Assembly (NCBI GenBank): GCA_900073065.1
Contig: FJOG01000008.1
Coordinates: forward strand, 163,631 to 227,630
DNA from: Phialocephala subalpina
Lineage: Eukaryota; Ascomycota; Leotiomycetes; Helotiales; Mollisiaceae
Direction of reading: 5' to 3'
Length of the DNA: 64,000 nt
This document shows positions 1 to 17,761 of the stretch, piece by piece. The position numbers were made by a program, and so were the translations under genes. Below the pieces are notes generated by a model. The model made no database searches, had not been told where the DNA came from, and worked only from the letters and a program-made list of their open reading frames with translations. Each line of letters begins with the position of its first letter. The stretch's first letter is position 1.

Positions 1-6062
<6,062 letters not shown>

Positions 6063-6694
6063 TCTCAGCAGGCCACTCATCATTCGATCGGTACAGCAAA
6101 ACACGAGCATAGCATTGCATCTTCCATCGGGAAGAACATCTTTGGCATACGGGTATTCATGATTGCAACTCTGGTTCGCAGTCAAGCATTGCATTTGTTT
6201 TGTTTATTTTAGGTGGTGTTAATGGTGTAGGCTTTGAGCAAAAGACTTACTTGGGTCTCGATGGCGCATCTAGGTTTAGGTTGAAGTCTAGCTGGATTGC
6301 ACTGGACAGATGGACTTCGGCTGTGTATGATGATTGTATTTTACTTCGCATTACTTCGCATTGCATCTTATTGCATTTTGTGGGAGCTGGTGTTGCATGG
6401 TGGGAGAGTGTGGGAAGGTGGTAGAGACGCGAGGAGGGGAGAGAAATGGGCTAGCATTGGCTATATGATAGCGGTGCATGATAGAGATAGTGAGGTTATG
6501 AGCAGACAATACAACAAAAATTCCAGCAACCGCTTTCCTCAACCTGGTGATGACTGACATCTTTCTACTAACATCTTTCTTTCGCATTCCCATTTGCTCA
6601 AGTGAGCACAAAGCACCATACTACCGTCCTTAGTCGAAGAAAACGGACTGAAAAGGTCGGGCAAGGCTAGGAGATTGAGATCGAAAACGCTGTA
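6063..6694. other. Intergenic region between convergent genes
   Basis: This holds the 3' UTR of the KDM5 gene and the downstream end of the minus-strand F-box gene. The small ORFs here have no recognisable domain and no codon pattern that I would defend. Confidence 0.4.
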
Positions 6695-8446
6695 CTAGTC
6701 TTTCGAGCATAGTTGATATTCCTCCCAAAACACCTGATAATCAGAAACCAAATCCAAAACACTCCTCCTTAATTTCAGATATCGAATCGCAATAGAAAAT
6801 GTCTTCACATTCTTCCTACTCCTCTTTATCCTCTCGACTTTCGTTCCACATCCTCGACTCCCATGCTGCGGCAAATTCGACCAACAAAGAATAACGTCAA
6901 GAGGTAATTGTATGTTGTTTCCCCAAGTACTTGCCCACGTAATCTGAGGGTTTGGATTGGTTTTGTGGTTAGGATGGCGTTCGTAGCGGAAGAGAGCAGC
7001 GTGTCCTTCGCCCCCATTCCATATCTCCATTGCTTGCAATTTAGGCATGAAAGCAGCCGCTCGACCAGCAGCCATCAGCAATTTTCTGATCTTCCCGCGT
7101 CCGATCTCTGGATACAAGAGGTGGGATGTCAGAGCTAGGGTGCGGAGGCTTTGCCAGGGAGCTACGTTCAATAGAATTTAGGTGGACGGACGGGGCCAGA
7201 AGTCTGCGAAGAAATCTTGGGCTTCTATAAGGAAGGCGGCGGACAGAGTCTCGAGGGAACGGCTGGGTTTTGAGAGTGCTTTGCCTAGGAATCGGTTGGC
7301 ACGCCATCCAGTGAATCGTTCAGGGTGGAGAAGTTTGTTGGAGGACGAAAATAGGGAGAGGGAGCGGAGGGTAGGCGGTAAGTTTTTTAAAAGTAGATTC
7401 TTGTAAGCTGGAAGCAGAAGTTAGTCAAAGTGCTACCAGAATGTTACACCAATGTCATCTGGCAAGGAATTCGACTTCAACGTACCTTTCTCAAAGCCTA
7501 ATTGCTGCTGTGGGTCAACATCCAACCATCCTTCGTGACGAAACCACCTCAGACATGTGAGGCTCTCACGGAGCAGCTTGCGTAGTGACCCGACCGCGAT
7601 TTTTCGATAGAACTCCCTCCGGATAAGTAACCCCGTCACAATCTCGACGTTTGGAAACTTTTTCTTATTTCCTGCTTTAGAAAGCGTTGGGTTGATAGTC
7701 AATGTTCCCATTATTCTCTGTTTTGATTCCAAGCTTATGCTGTCTGGATCCTGATGACCGTCAACCCACGAATGATATGGGTCATTTAAGCTATCGAGCC
7801 CAAGTCTGTTGGCTCGTTGCTTGTATGCTTCGAAATGACTGTCCAGGTCCTTGGCTTCTTGGTAAGGATATTCGGGCTCGAGATGGAAGTCCCGGGTTGT
7901 GTGCTGGGAGTCACTTGGGGAATACACGCCGAGTTCCAATGTCAGCCCTTTCTGTTGGCGCCGACTCTCGAATTCGGGAACGATCCACTTCGATAGAATA
8001 GCTAATAGCTTCCAGACAGCTGTGCTGAAGACATCGTCATTACTATCAAGGTCAACATTTGTACTGGCAAGTAAATGAAAAGTTGCGATATATAGTCGAC
8101 CAAATCAAGGTCGGAAGGAACACCTCACTTACTTCCTGATTGTTTCCTCGTCCTCTTCGGATTGACAGACTGTGCAGTCATACTCGGGAAGCCTAATGCG
8201 AAGAGACACGTGCTCGAGGAGTTCTCGTCTTTGTTTAGTCATAAATTGTTCAAGGTCATCTATGCGATCTTGGTCTAGAACAAGTCGTTGAAAATTCCTT
8301 TGTTCGAAGACTGGTTGCCACTCCCGACAGACCCTGGCATAGCCAGCGCGGCCGTATGGCTGTTCGGAGTCGAACCTGTAATCTTCTGCTACGGCCTCGA
8401 GTATCATTGAGCGAATCTCAGCTGGCAATCGATCCCAGCTCGACAT
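6695..8446 (-). pseudogene. F-box-type protein gene with one in-frame stop
   Basis: The N-terminus carries an F-box-like helix (LPAEIRSMILEAV) followed by a region of the large, lineage-expanded F-box-like family of leotiomycetes (family recall, not a search). Proposed minus-strand exons are 8446-8133, 8042-7486 and 7407-6695; both introns are canonical GT-AG and phases match, giving 528 codons. Codon 367 (7180-7178) is TAA, while the same frame continues on both sides with family-like sequence (FFADFWP before it, LRTLALTSHLL after it). The predicted product therefore stops at 366 aa and loses about 160 residues. The only GT-AG pair that would remove the stop is 30 nt, too short for a normal fungal intron. 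It could be a young pseudogene, a truncated functional protein or a sequence error. It lies convergent to the KDM5 gene. Confidence 0.72.
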
Positions 8447-9324
8447 TGTTGAAAGATCCTCTGAGGAAATTCAAGGAGGCTTTTTTGAGGAAAGTTAGAA
8501 TTAAAGATCGAAACCAGAAAATTCAGGATCAGCGTCTTGGGTTCGAGGTGAGAAAGAATTCTAAACGTTGAGTAAACGATCACGTTGAGGAAGAAAATCA
8601 CATATTGCGCTCGAAACTTTTCCGGAAAGATTAATGAGTCAATTTTTTTCAGAGCCATGAAGCACACTATGAGTTTTTAGGTCCATTACCCAAGACAGTA
8701 TGATGTTGGGTCCCATATTGCACGAGTTATTGCCCAAAACTAGCTTTTGGGAGGGGCACTGTTCCCTGAAATGGGTGTAAGCAATGGTGCGTGTAACTTA
8801 GATCATAGAAGCTGCACAGACCTCCTGCACGATCTACGGAACCAAGTTCTCTCTTGCAACAATTTCTCGATCGTCAGCCATGCGGCTCTTGGGGATGTCT
8901 GATTTAAGGGTTGTTTCTGCAGTACTAAGGGACCGCCTTTTTCGCTCTCGCCTGTGCCCGAAACCTTGTGAAGGGGTCACGACGAAAACTACAGGGAAGA
9001 TCAGAAAGAGCACTACCGGGTCGAAATGTCAGCTGACTTGTTTAAGCGAATGTGCACCGTGCGCGCGCACTGTAACCGATTGGGCCTAGCTCGTTATTTA
9101 AGCGAGATTAGCCCCCATCTGAGTTTCGGGTTAGGAGGGGCGCCGCGCCCCCTACAATCCAGCTCCTGTGCACGAGCATGTGCTGAAATGTAGCCTCCTG
9201 TGAGACTAATCACGTGGATAGCTTCGCTTCTTCTTGTTGTGAGACAACGTCTCGAGGTCTAACAAAACAAAATAGTGCAAATTGCAAAGTGTGTGCAAAC
9301 TACTGATTATGGTAAAAAAATCCA

Positions 9325-9335
9325 CTCCGGCGGGG
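9325..9335 (+). promoter_or_regulatory. Shared cluster motif copy 1 (CTCCGGCGGGG)
   Basis: Exact CTCCGGCGGGG located 328-338 bp upstream of the sugar transporter start. It contains CGG directly followed, after one base, by GGGG. It also satisfies the CreA consensus SYGGRG on both strands (GCGGGG forward, CCGGAG reverse). Confidence 0.6.
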
Positions 9336-9399
9336 GAAGGTGGCTCCTGTGGTTTTTTTCCACGTTCATAACCTGGAATACCCCGCAATGGTTCGTACG

Positions 9400-9410
9400 C
9401 TCCGGCGGGG
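9400..9410 (+). promoter_or_regulatory. Shared cluster motif copy 2 (CTCCGGCGGGG)
   Basis: Second exact copy on the same strand, 253-263 bp upstream of the transporter start and 75 bp from copy 1. It is followed by further G-rich sequence (GCGCGGGG). Confidence 0.6.
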
Positions 9411-9662
9411 GCGCGGGGCTCCATGGGGAACCGACACAAGCTATTTCTCCCCTTGATTCACCCTGCAGGGCTCCCTATTACGGCGCGATGTTATAGCTAT
9501 ATCTAATCCAGTTCCCTAGCCTGTCAAAAGTTTCCTGTATAGTTTGTTCAGCCTGGGCCTTTCGCATGGCCAAAGCCAGACTTTACTTCTAAACAACTCG
9601 TATTACGATACTTCACCGATCAGATCTCTCATCCAAAGTTCATCTGAAATATCTCCTTCACC

Positions 9663-11401
9663 ATGAATCCCGCAATGGTGCCAGAGGAGAATCCCCACCC
9701 CGGCGAGAAAGCTGGTGGGGATCACCTCGAGGCCGCCACTTCACACTTCGATGCCGAGGGTAGCAACTCGAAAGACGACATGCTAGCCAAACAAGCAACC
9801 GTCGATGAGCATGCACTCACGCTCATACAGGCTCTGCAAAAGTACCCCAAAGCAGTCATGTGGTCTATTCTTGTCTCAACCGCCATCATCATGGAGGGCT
9901 ATGATATTGTCCTCATTGGGTCCCTCTTCGCTCAACCCGCCTTCCTCAAACACTACGGAGAATACGTTGCCAGTACCGACTCCTACTCTCTTTCGGCCGC
10001 CTGGCAAGCGGGTCTGAGCAACGGTACTGGGATCGGTACTATTATTGGCGCGTTCAGCAACGGTTACTTCACGCACAGATTTGGATACCGCAAAGTTCTC
10101 TTGGCTTCTCTCATGTCCATAGTTGCATTCGTCTTTATTCCCTTCTTCGCGCCATCACTGCCCGTCCTTCTCATCGGACAAATCCTGTGCGGAATCCCAT
10201 GGGGAGTTTTTGCAACTATGGCGCCGGCATACGCTTCAGAAGTTTGTCCCATGGTCCTTAGAGGTTACCTTACGGTATACGTCAACCTCTGTTGGGCATT
10301 CGGTCAACTTGTTGCAGCTGGTGTCCTCTCGGCCTTTTCAAACGGGACCACAGAATGGGCCTACAAAATCCCGTAAGTACAGTACCCCGAGGAGTAATTG
10401 ATACTCCAATTTCAAAAACGTCACAAGCAAGCAATTACTAAGTCTCCAATTCCAGATTCGCTGTTCAATGGGCCTGGCCAATCCCGTTATTCATCGTACT
10501 CTTCTTTGCACCAGAATCTCCCTGGCATCTGGTCCGCAAAGGAAAGTATGAAGCAGCTGAGCGCAGTCTCCTACGCCTCGCATCCGACACAGAAAAAGCC
10601 AAGGTCAAGCAAACACTCGCCATGCTAATCCATACCAACTCTTTGGAGAAAGATATTGATGAAGGAACGTCGTACTGGGATTGCTTCAAAGGCATTGACC
10701 GCCGCCGTACAGAAATCGTCTGCATGGTCTTCTCAGCACAGCCATTCTGCGGTTCCGCTATGGGAGGAACTCCAACGTACTTCTTTGTTCAAGCTGGCCT
10801 GCCAACCAGCATCTCGTTCAAAATGTCTGTTGGGGGTCTGGGTCTTGCCGCTGTAGGGACCATCATATCATGGTACCTCCTTCATGCCTTCGGCCGTCGC
10901 ACATTGTATGTTGTTGGTCTAGCAGCCCTGACAGCAATCCTCTTCATCGTTGGCATCATCAGCGCAGCCGCCGGTAACTCCCCAGGTGGCTACTATGCCC
11001 AGGCAGCAATGATGCTAGTCTGGCTATTCGTATACTACATGACCGTTGGACCAATCTGCTATGCCATCATTGGCGAAACGTCCTCGACTCGCCTTCGTAA
11101 CAAATCCGTCTGCCTCTCCCGCATCGCCTACTATATTGCGCAAATCATCTGCAACGTCATCAACCCCTATATACTGAATCCCACAGCTGGGGACTGGAAG
11201 GGAAAGACAGGTTTCTTTTGGGGTGGGTGTGCGTTCGCATACTTGGTCTGGACGTGGTTTCGATTGCCGGAGACGAAAGCTCGCACTTATGAGGAGTTAG
11301 ATGTGTTGTTTGCGCACAGGGTTAAGGCGAGGGACTTTTCGAAGTATAATGTCGACCCATATGCAGCCACCGATTCGTGGTTGTCAGAAAAGGAAAAGTG
11401 A
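9663..11401 (+). CDS. MFS sugar transporter (alpha-glucoside/maltose permease type)
   Basis: Plasma-membrane sugar:proton symporter family protein. Exons 9663-10372 and 10456-11401 join in frame through an 83-nt intron to 551 aa, a normal length for the family. After a hydrophilic N-tail of about 65 residues, the first membrane segment contains EGYDIVLIGSL, characteristic of fungal maltose/alpha-glucoside-type permeases. The loop with HRFGYRK and the segment GIPWGVFATMAPAYASEV match the sugar-transporter signature areas, and PESPWHLVRKGK is the central-loop motif. The C-terminal half ends in PETKARTYEELD. It opens the carbohydrate cluster, runs toward the regulator gene, and has two copies of the shared motif upstream. 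The substrate cannot be told from sequence; the neighbouring GH31 suggests an alpha-linked di- or oligosaccharide. Confidence 0.93.
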
Positions 11402-11835
11402 GGAGGGTGTGGTCCAGATATAGTGGTAGATGGATGCGCTCTAACCCGGGAAGTTGTTTTTGAGCAACGTTTTTCTTTCGAACCGATCTTTTCTAATTAT
11501 TGTAGTAGTCTAATAGAGACTGGGATTAAGGGAATGTTATTGAAATTGCAAATTATTTGCACACAACATTTGACGTGCAATTGTTGGAGATCAAAATAAA
11601 CTCACCGTACAAATTCCATCAGTAATCGAGCCGCCTTGAAAGAGTTTCCAGCCGACAAAGCAACTTCAAGCAGCCACTTCCTTTCAGTGATGGAGTGCTT
11701 AGAACTCACTCGCTAGGCTAATTATTTAAGTAGAAGCAAACCTCTTCTATCATTGAAACGATAGCCGCCATTGATATCTTGTCCCAACTAGTTATTAGTG
11801 TAATCTGACCTCTCCCTAGTAATCCGCTCCTGCTC
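11402..11835. other. Intergenic region between convergent transporter and regulator genes
   Basis: Contains the two 3' ends only. No gene or clear repeat is seen. It is AT-rich, with possible polyadenylation signals on both strands. Confidence 0.4.
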
Positions 11836-14800
11836 TTACTCCTCCACGATTCCAGCCAATCTCTCCAGGCACCCCTTGAACGTCTCTGACAAGCCCCACG
11901 TTACTTGTCTCCCCTCAACACATCTGTCGGGGCCACCCTCGTGTTCCTCACTAGAATCTTGTTGCTGTATTCCACTCAATCTCCTCGCTCCTTCCCTCAG
12001 CACTCTCCCCGCCGCGGCAGCCCCACAAATATCCCCAATACGCACCATATGCCCCGTCATCTTATGTCCCAGCCGGACGAAGGTCTGGACAAGTTCATCA
12101 TCGCAAGGTCGATCGAGATGAAGAAACGATGGTTCGGGAGAAGGAGAATGTTTAGGTCTTGGTGAAGCAGACATGGGCGGGTGAGGAGACGGGGGGAGGT
12201 TAGGACCTCGCGCAGTGGCGTTTTCATTCTGTATTTCTTCCGAAATTATGGCTTCAATGGTAGTGCCATTTCCTGAAAGGTGCCTGCGCTGTACGCTCAC
12301 CCGTACAAACGTACTGTATGCCCAAATCACAAGCGTGGCCAAGTAAATTGCGAACGGCTCGACTGGACTATCGTAGCTATATCTGCGGGTATTCCAAAAG
12401 ATGGCGGCCGCGTGGATGATTGATAGTCGGGCCTTATACTGATCCTGGACTACCCAGCGCAGTATTTCATTGCGGGCTTCACACTCTTTCTTGCGGTCCA
12501 AAGAAAGAGTGTGTGGTGTTCTGGATTGTTGAGAGGAACTTCGTAGAATGCTTGAGCCAAGTTGTTGGATTTGGGTGACTGGTGTAAGGAGGATCAGGCG
12601 GGCTAGGTGGAGGTGAAGAATTATCGGGTGCTCAAGGCCCGCTGCTCCAGCAACGACGCTGTTAGCTGACCAGTGGAGAATGTCGAATGCGTCGCATGCA
12701 ATATTTCGCCAACGGGATACAGTTGGGATTGATGGAAGCCAACTTTCTGCCTGGGATGGGAAGTCTGCGATTGATTCTATCTTCGCGGTTGGTATCCAAC
12801 TAGATAATTTCTCGCGATGGTAATTGGAGACATCCCAGGTGCGGTGGTAGATGGCATGGATAATCAGGATGCGACCTAGGTCGCCTACATTGGGTAGAAT
12901 TTTCTTCTCCATGTAAAGGACATCGACTGCGGTACACAGTGCTGGAGGTTCTGTAGAGAGCTTAAATTAACAAATTACAAGATGTGGTAAGGTGTACATA
13001 CCGTTCTTCGGGTCCCACATTGGTGCCTTGTTCAACTCTTTGTCTTCCCAAGCGACGTCGGAGCATGGAAGAGGCGCTTTCGCATCAATTAACTTCATTT
13101 GAGGTCGGAAATCCGACTCGTATGCTACCATACAGTCGACCATCTGTGAACTCGCGTTAGGAAATCGTACTTCAGGGCCCAATAAAAACCCACCCAGATG
13201 AAGTAGCCTGTTCTGATCCGCATTTGCTCTGTCAACCACTCTCGCTGCTTATCTTCAACACCGAGACCATCATTAAGATAAATGCGATCTGCAGGACGAA
13301 GCAGATCCATGTTATAACATGCCGTGGTGAGCGCAGAACGCCCGGAGTGAGCTAGTCTGACAAGATTTTGATTACCGCTGTGGAGCATGCCAATTACGTT
13401 CAATATCCGCGCCTGGGCGAGCATAATGCTGTTCTCCTGATTTTGATCGTTCCAGGGTACAATCCCAAGCATTTGGTTTCCACAATCAAGAGGAGGATCG
13501 AGAATATCCAAGGTCTTGCGAAGGCATTCGTGCAGCTCTTCACTACACTGTCGAGACTCAAGCGTGCCTCCGTAGGCTGCCCCAACAGCCGCAGCCGCGA
13601 GCACAAGAATCCATTCCCCTCGACGCTGGCCAAAATATCTCTTGTATAGGAGTGGAAACACGCAATGGAACTTGTCAAAGTACAGCTGGATCAAGCCATT
13701 GAGAACATTCCAGGGAGGTGTTTGGCACGAGGCAGTGTGGCTGTTGTTCAAGATCTCTTCGTATGTCTCCATCGTGATCCATACATGCGACTTCTCACTC
13801 TCATACTCGGTTTGGGGTGCGCTAGAAACAATGTGGTTTACACTGTTTGACCCGCTATGCTGAGAAATCGGGTCCTTCGATTTTGACCTGTTCCTTCGTA
13901 GCCGCGCCGATGCTGTTACTCTTCCACCAGCTCCATCAACGTAATATCCCGAACGTCGATCCTGATTCTCGGCAGGGTTAGAGTAGTTGTCACTGGATAT
14001 CGACACAGGTGCTATTTCACTAGGCGAGATATGATCATTACCGGAGCCTCTGTTAGGGCTTTGATAGGAAGTCTCGTGATTCGTGAAATTTGCCATGATG
14101 TCTGGAAGTGTATTTGACTGTCGGATGTCACCAGGTATGGCCAAAACGTTGTCTCTATTTGCTGGAATTAGTCCACCCAATGATGCTGCTCCAAAATCCC
14201 AGTCCTCAAATGTCGGATCGCTAGGGGGTAGCCAATTAATGGAAGAGAATTCTCGATTGATGAACTGTTGTTCAGATCGAAACATAGGGAAGTTCCCATT
14301 ATCCTCAAAACTGTCGTATTGACCATGGATCGAGTTATCGGCGGGAGTCTGCATAGCACCATTTGTCCAGCTACTACGAGGCAACTCATTGCTTGGAACA
14401 ATTGCTGCGAGATCTCGAAAGCCTCTGGTCGGGTTTAGGTGACTAGCTGTAAGGTTCGCTGCGCTCTGTGGCCATAAATTTTCATAAATGCCTGCGCTCA
14501 AGGGTCGTTCACTCCAAGGAGCCCCACTAACAGATGCATGGGACCGTACAGTATCTTCAGTAGCCATCATATCACCTGTGGCACCTACTTGAGCAGAATA
14601 GTCGACATGATCATTCTGCGTCGATACTTCTGCAACTTGCTCAACATCGTTTGCCGCCGAGGTTTTCTGTCTCTTCTTAGGAGGATACTGGCAATTACCA
14701 GATCTGACTGAACATCGTTGACAGGGATTTCCTCCAGAGCATTTGGCCCGGGCACTGGCACACTCAAGGCAAGCTCGAAAAGTCCCTGTTGCGGCACGTG

Positions 14801-15417
14801 ATGCCTTCTCTGTCTCATCAGGTTGATGAGCTTTTTGATGGCGGTAGAGAATATCTCTGCACAGTTGCTATCAAGTCAGCGTTTAACAGCGACAAGGAAC
14901 TTGAACTACGGGGATGGCAGCTGCCACTAAGTTGCTGTATCCCGCATAAATTGGTACACAAGACATGAATGACTCAATTCATTTGATTACATTGAAAATG
15001 GCCCCGCCGCTGGTTGAAGTTCCTGTAGAACAACCAACTTCCATCACCCACTCCTTGCTAGTAATGGAAATGGAGAATACCAACCATGGACAACGCCCGC
15101 TAGAAATGCAACCCATAATTGCCGAGACGAATTGAGTAACCGACATCTCATATGCCAGATTCCACGGTGTTTCAAGACAATTATGAAGAACTGACTTACG
15201 TTCTTGAGAATTTCTTGCCACAAACAGAACAACCAAATGGCCTCTCCCTCGTATGACTCCGTATGTGACGATTCAGATGCTCCGACCTGGTGAAAGTTCG
15301 AGCGCACTTGTCACATTTCAGTAATGACGTCGACGGTGAGGTGGGCATAGGATCCGCCGATGACCTCTGAACCTCTCTATCGGATTGCATGGGGAGCGTA
15401 AAGGAGGGTACCAACAC
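11836..15417 (-). CDS. Transcription factor with C2H2 fingers plus Zn2Cys6 cluster
   Basis: Nuclear regulator with two kinds of DNA-binding domain. Minus-strand exons 15417-15200, 14856-13194, 13143-13002 and 12950-11836 join in frame to 1045 aa. Finger 1 has C35, C38, H51, H55 with helix TRSEHLNRH; finger 2 has C63, C66, H79, H83 with helix SRTDILYRH and is interrupted by a long 343-nt intron. A Zn2Cys6 cluster follows (C102, C105, C112, C118, C121, C128) with a basic tail KKRQK. The middle and C-terminal parts form a fungal-type transcription-factor domain ([14 protein letters not shown] to [13 protein letters not shown] and beyond). A second Met at residue 10 is a possible start. The finger-1 helix resembles those of Msn2/Mig1-class proteins that read GGGG. 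Its place between the transporter and glycosidases marks it as the likely cluster regulator; the target sugar is unknown. Confidence 0.9.
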
Positions 15418-15732
15418 ATAAGGCAGGACAGTTAAATGAAGGATATGCCCGAGGTCGATTATTTAGATGATTGAGGTGGTTGCAGAAGAAGCAACCATCG
15501 GGTAAAAGGGATCGAGTTGCGGGGATCCCCACGTGCCGGGGTGATAAAAACTAAATTTTAATGTATATGCGGACCAATCAGGCACAGTTTTGTTCACCAC
15601 CAAGATTTTACGACCAGATCCCTGGAAAGCTCACGCCTTGCCCATGCCTCATTTTCTCAAACCAGTCTTTCATTAGGTCTATGAATCTCCTCATTCTATT
15701 TGGACGCTCGTTCTACAAACTGCAACAAGAAA
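15418..15732. promoter_or_regulatory. Promoter of the C2H2/Zn2Cys6 regulator gene
   Basis: This 315-bp gap separates the regulator start from the 3' end of the GH31 gene. Around 15519-15542 it holds a G/C-rich block with the palindrome GGGGATCCCC next to CACGTG and CCGGGG. It contains CGGGG and CCGGGG words but no exact copy of the cluster 11-mer. A role in autoregulation is possible but unproven. Confidence 0.4.
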
Positions 15733-17761
15733 TCACTGCCTTACAAAAACCGGCATCATATCAAGAGGACAATCCGCCTCTACAACCTGCCCTCCCTCAT
15801 ACGTATTATCGCCTGCGAATGATTTCCATGTCTCTCCTGCTGGAAAGTAGACTAGTCTCTCCCTCAGTCCGGCGGCCAGTACAGGACAGCAGAGATACTT
15901 ATTGCCGTACATGTACTGGTCCTCAACTTCCCAGCTTTTGCCATCTCCTGGGAAATCATAGAATAAGGGCCTCATGACAGGCGTTCCCTTCTCATGCGCC
16001 TGCTTCATCAATGCCCTCGTATAGTCCCTCATTTCCTCCCGCATTAACATGTACCTCTTGCAAATTTCATATACCGTTTCGCCATAACACCACACCTCGT
16101 TCGGTGCCCCAGATAAACAAGTTGCTCCACCCGTATCCCCCAATTGCGGCTGCCTTGGCTCTCTATCTCCATGCAACCTCATGACGGGACAAAAAGTTCC
16201 CCATTGAAACCAGCGCACAAACAACTCCCTGAACGCCTCATCATTAGGGTCTCCGCCATGGAAGCCCCCAATGTCCGTTGTCCACCATGGGATTCCAGCA
16301 ATACCCATATTCAGGCCAGCTGCTAACTGATTTCTCAAACTCGACCATGAAGACGCTATGTCTCCGCTCCAGACTAGGGCGCCAAACTTCTGGCTTCCAG
16401 CCCACGCACAGCGTATAAGATTAACGATGTTTTCTTGCCCCTCCGCCTCCATACCCGCGTAGAATGTCCGTGCATATTCGACTGGGTAGATGTTACCAAT
16501 GGCGATATTGGGACCAACATGATATCGGTAATTGTCGAAATCGTAAGCAGTATACTCTGGCTCCGCTTCGTCAAGCCAAAACGCCTTAATACCTTTCTTG
16601 TAGTAATTTGTTCGCGCTTTCTCCCATACGTATGTGCGTGCGCCTGGATTAGTCGCATCGTAGTGGATTGTGTCGCCTTCGAAATCGAGGCCGGTGCGTA
16701 CACCGCGATCAACACGCACGAGGTAGCCATACTCTACCATTTCGTCGTAATTTTCGGATCGCTTGTCGACCGTGGGCCATATGGAGACCATTAATTCGAC
16801 ATTCATTTCTTGGAGTTCCCTGACCATAGCGTCTGTGATAGTTAGCACACACTCGGTTCTCGAACAAAGTTAGGGAAGATATACCCGGATCTGGCCAGTA
16901 GGTTGGATCGAACTTCCACTCCCCTTGTTTTGGCCAGTGGAAAAAGTCTACAACAATAAGGTCTAGAGGTAACTTCCGAGCCCTATACTCGCGTGCTACA
17001 GAAAGAAGTTCTTCTTGGGTCTGGTATCGCAGCTTGCATTGCCAGAATCCAAGACCATATTCCGGCATCATAGGCACTGTCCCAGTAGCACCAGCATAAG
17101 TTTCTTCGATCTCGGCAGGTGAATCACCAGCAACTACCCAGTAGTCGAGGATACGAGTTGAGTAGGCCTCAAAACTCATCACATTCTTCCCAAGAACTGC
17201 GCGCCCAATTCCGGGATTGTTCCATAAGAAGCCGTACCCGAGGGACGAGAGGGCAAAAGGTACGCTTGCTTGGGAGTTTCGGTGTGCAAGCTCGAGATCA
17301 TGCCCTTTCAAATCCAGACTATCTTGTTGGTATTGACCCATGCCATAAATCTTCTCTTTGCTACTCACAGACTCGAATCGCATTGTCAGATGGTAGTCAC
17401 CACCAGGGATCGGCTTAAACTCCCGTGCTTCGACCTCGAGAGCGCTGCACTTCGGGTCAAGCAAGTCTCTTCGATTACGTGCATACTCCTCGAGTAGCAG
17501 GTCTCCTTTCGAATTGTACACCATGATCTTGCCCCGCTTGGATATAATCGCTTTGATTTTGCCATTCACGATTGTTCCTTCATCTTCCGTAATTGAGACC
17601 CGTACTGTTGATTTTGCAGGTTTCTGCAGAGCCCAATCTTCGATCGGCATAGTGTTTGTCTTCGTCGCTCGTACTCGAAAGGCATTCGTGCCCCATGGCT
17701 CGATCCACAGTTCTTCGGCGTCGTATCGATAGACCAGGACGTTGCCTTTGGAGAAAATCAT
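15733..17761 (-). CDS. GH31 alpha-xylosidase/alpha-glucosidase, cytoplasmic
   Basis: Retaining alpha-glycosidase of family GH31. Exons 17761-16885 and 16832-15733 join through a 52-nt intron to 658 aa. The start at 17761 (MIFSKGNVL) is preferred over an upstream Met at 17902 because the extra 47 residues are not signal-like and would overlap the promoter motif. The catalytic nucleophile is predicted as D380 in KAFWLDEAEPE and the acid/base as D450 in VWSGDIASSW. The segments WWTTDIGGFHGG and RWFQWGTFCPVMRLHG are typical of the alpha-xylosidase (YicI-like) branch. There is no signal peptide, so it probably acts in the cytosol on sugars imported by the nearby MFS transporter, for example xyloglucan-derived isoprimeverose-type disaccharides (inference). 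It shares strand with the regulator and the GH39-like gene. Confidence 0.92.

Larger units (their letters stand above)
8447..9662. promoter_or_regulatory. Intergenic promoter region of the sugar transporter
   Basis: No gene is supported in these 1.2 kb. The region contains a GC-rich near-palindrome around 9136-9152, two direct TTTAAGCGA-type words (about 9043 and 9095) that resemble the start of a repeat seen elsewhere in the window, and, closest to the transporter, two exact copies of the shared 11-mer listed separately. The 200 bp before the ATG at 9663 are pyrimidine-rich and form the likely leader. Confidence 0.4.

Noticed and set aside
7151..7177. 30-nt GT-AG mini-intron removing the F-box stop
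   Set aside because: Keeps the frame, but is shorter than known fungal introns and lacks a good branch site; kept only as a remote alternative.
9136..9152. GC-rich palindrome as a transcription terminator
   Set aside because: It does not follow a gene end, and hairpin terminators are not expected for fungal Pol II genes.
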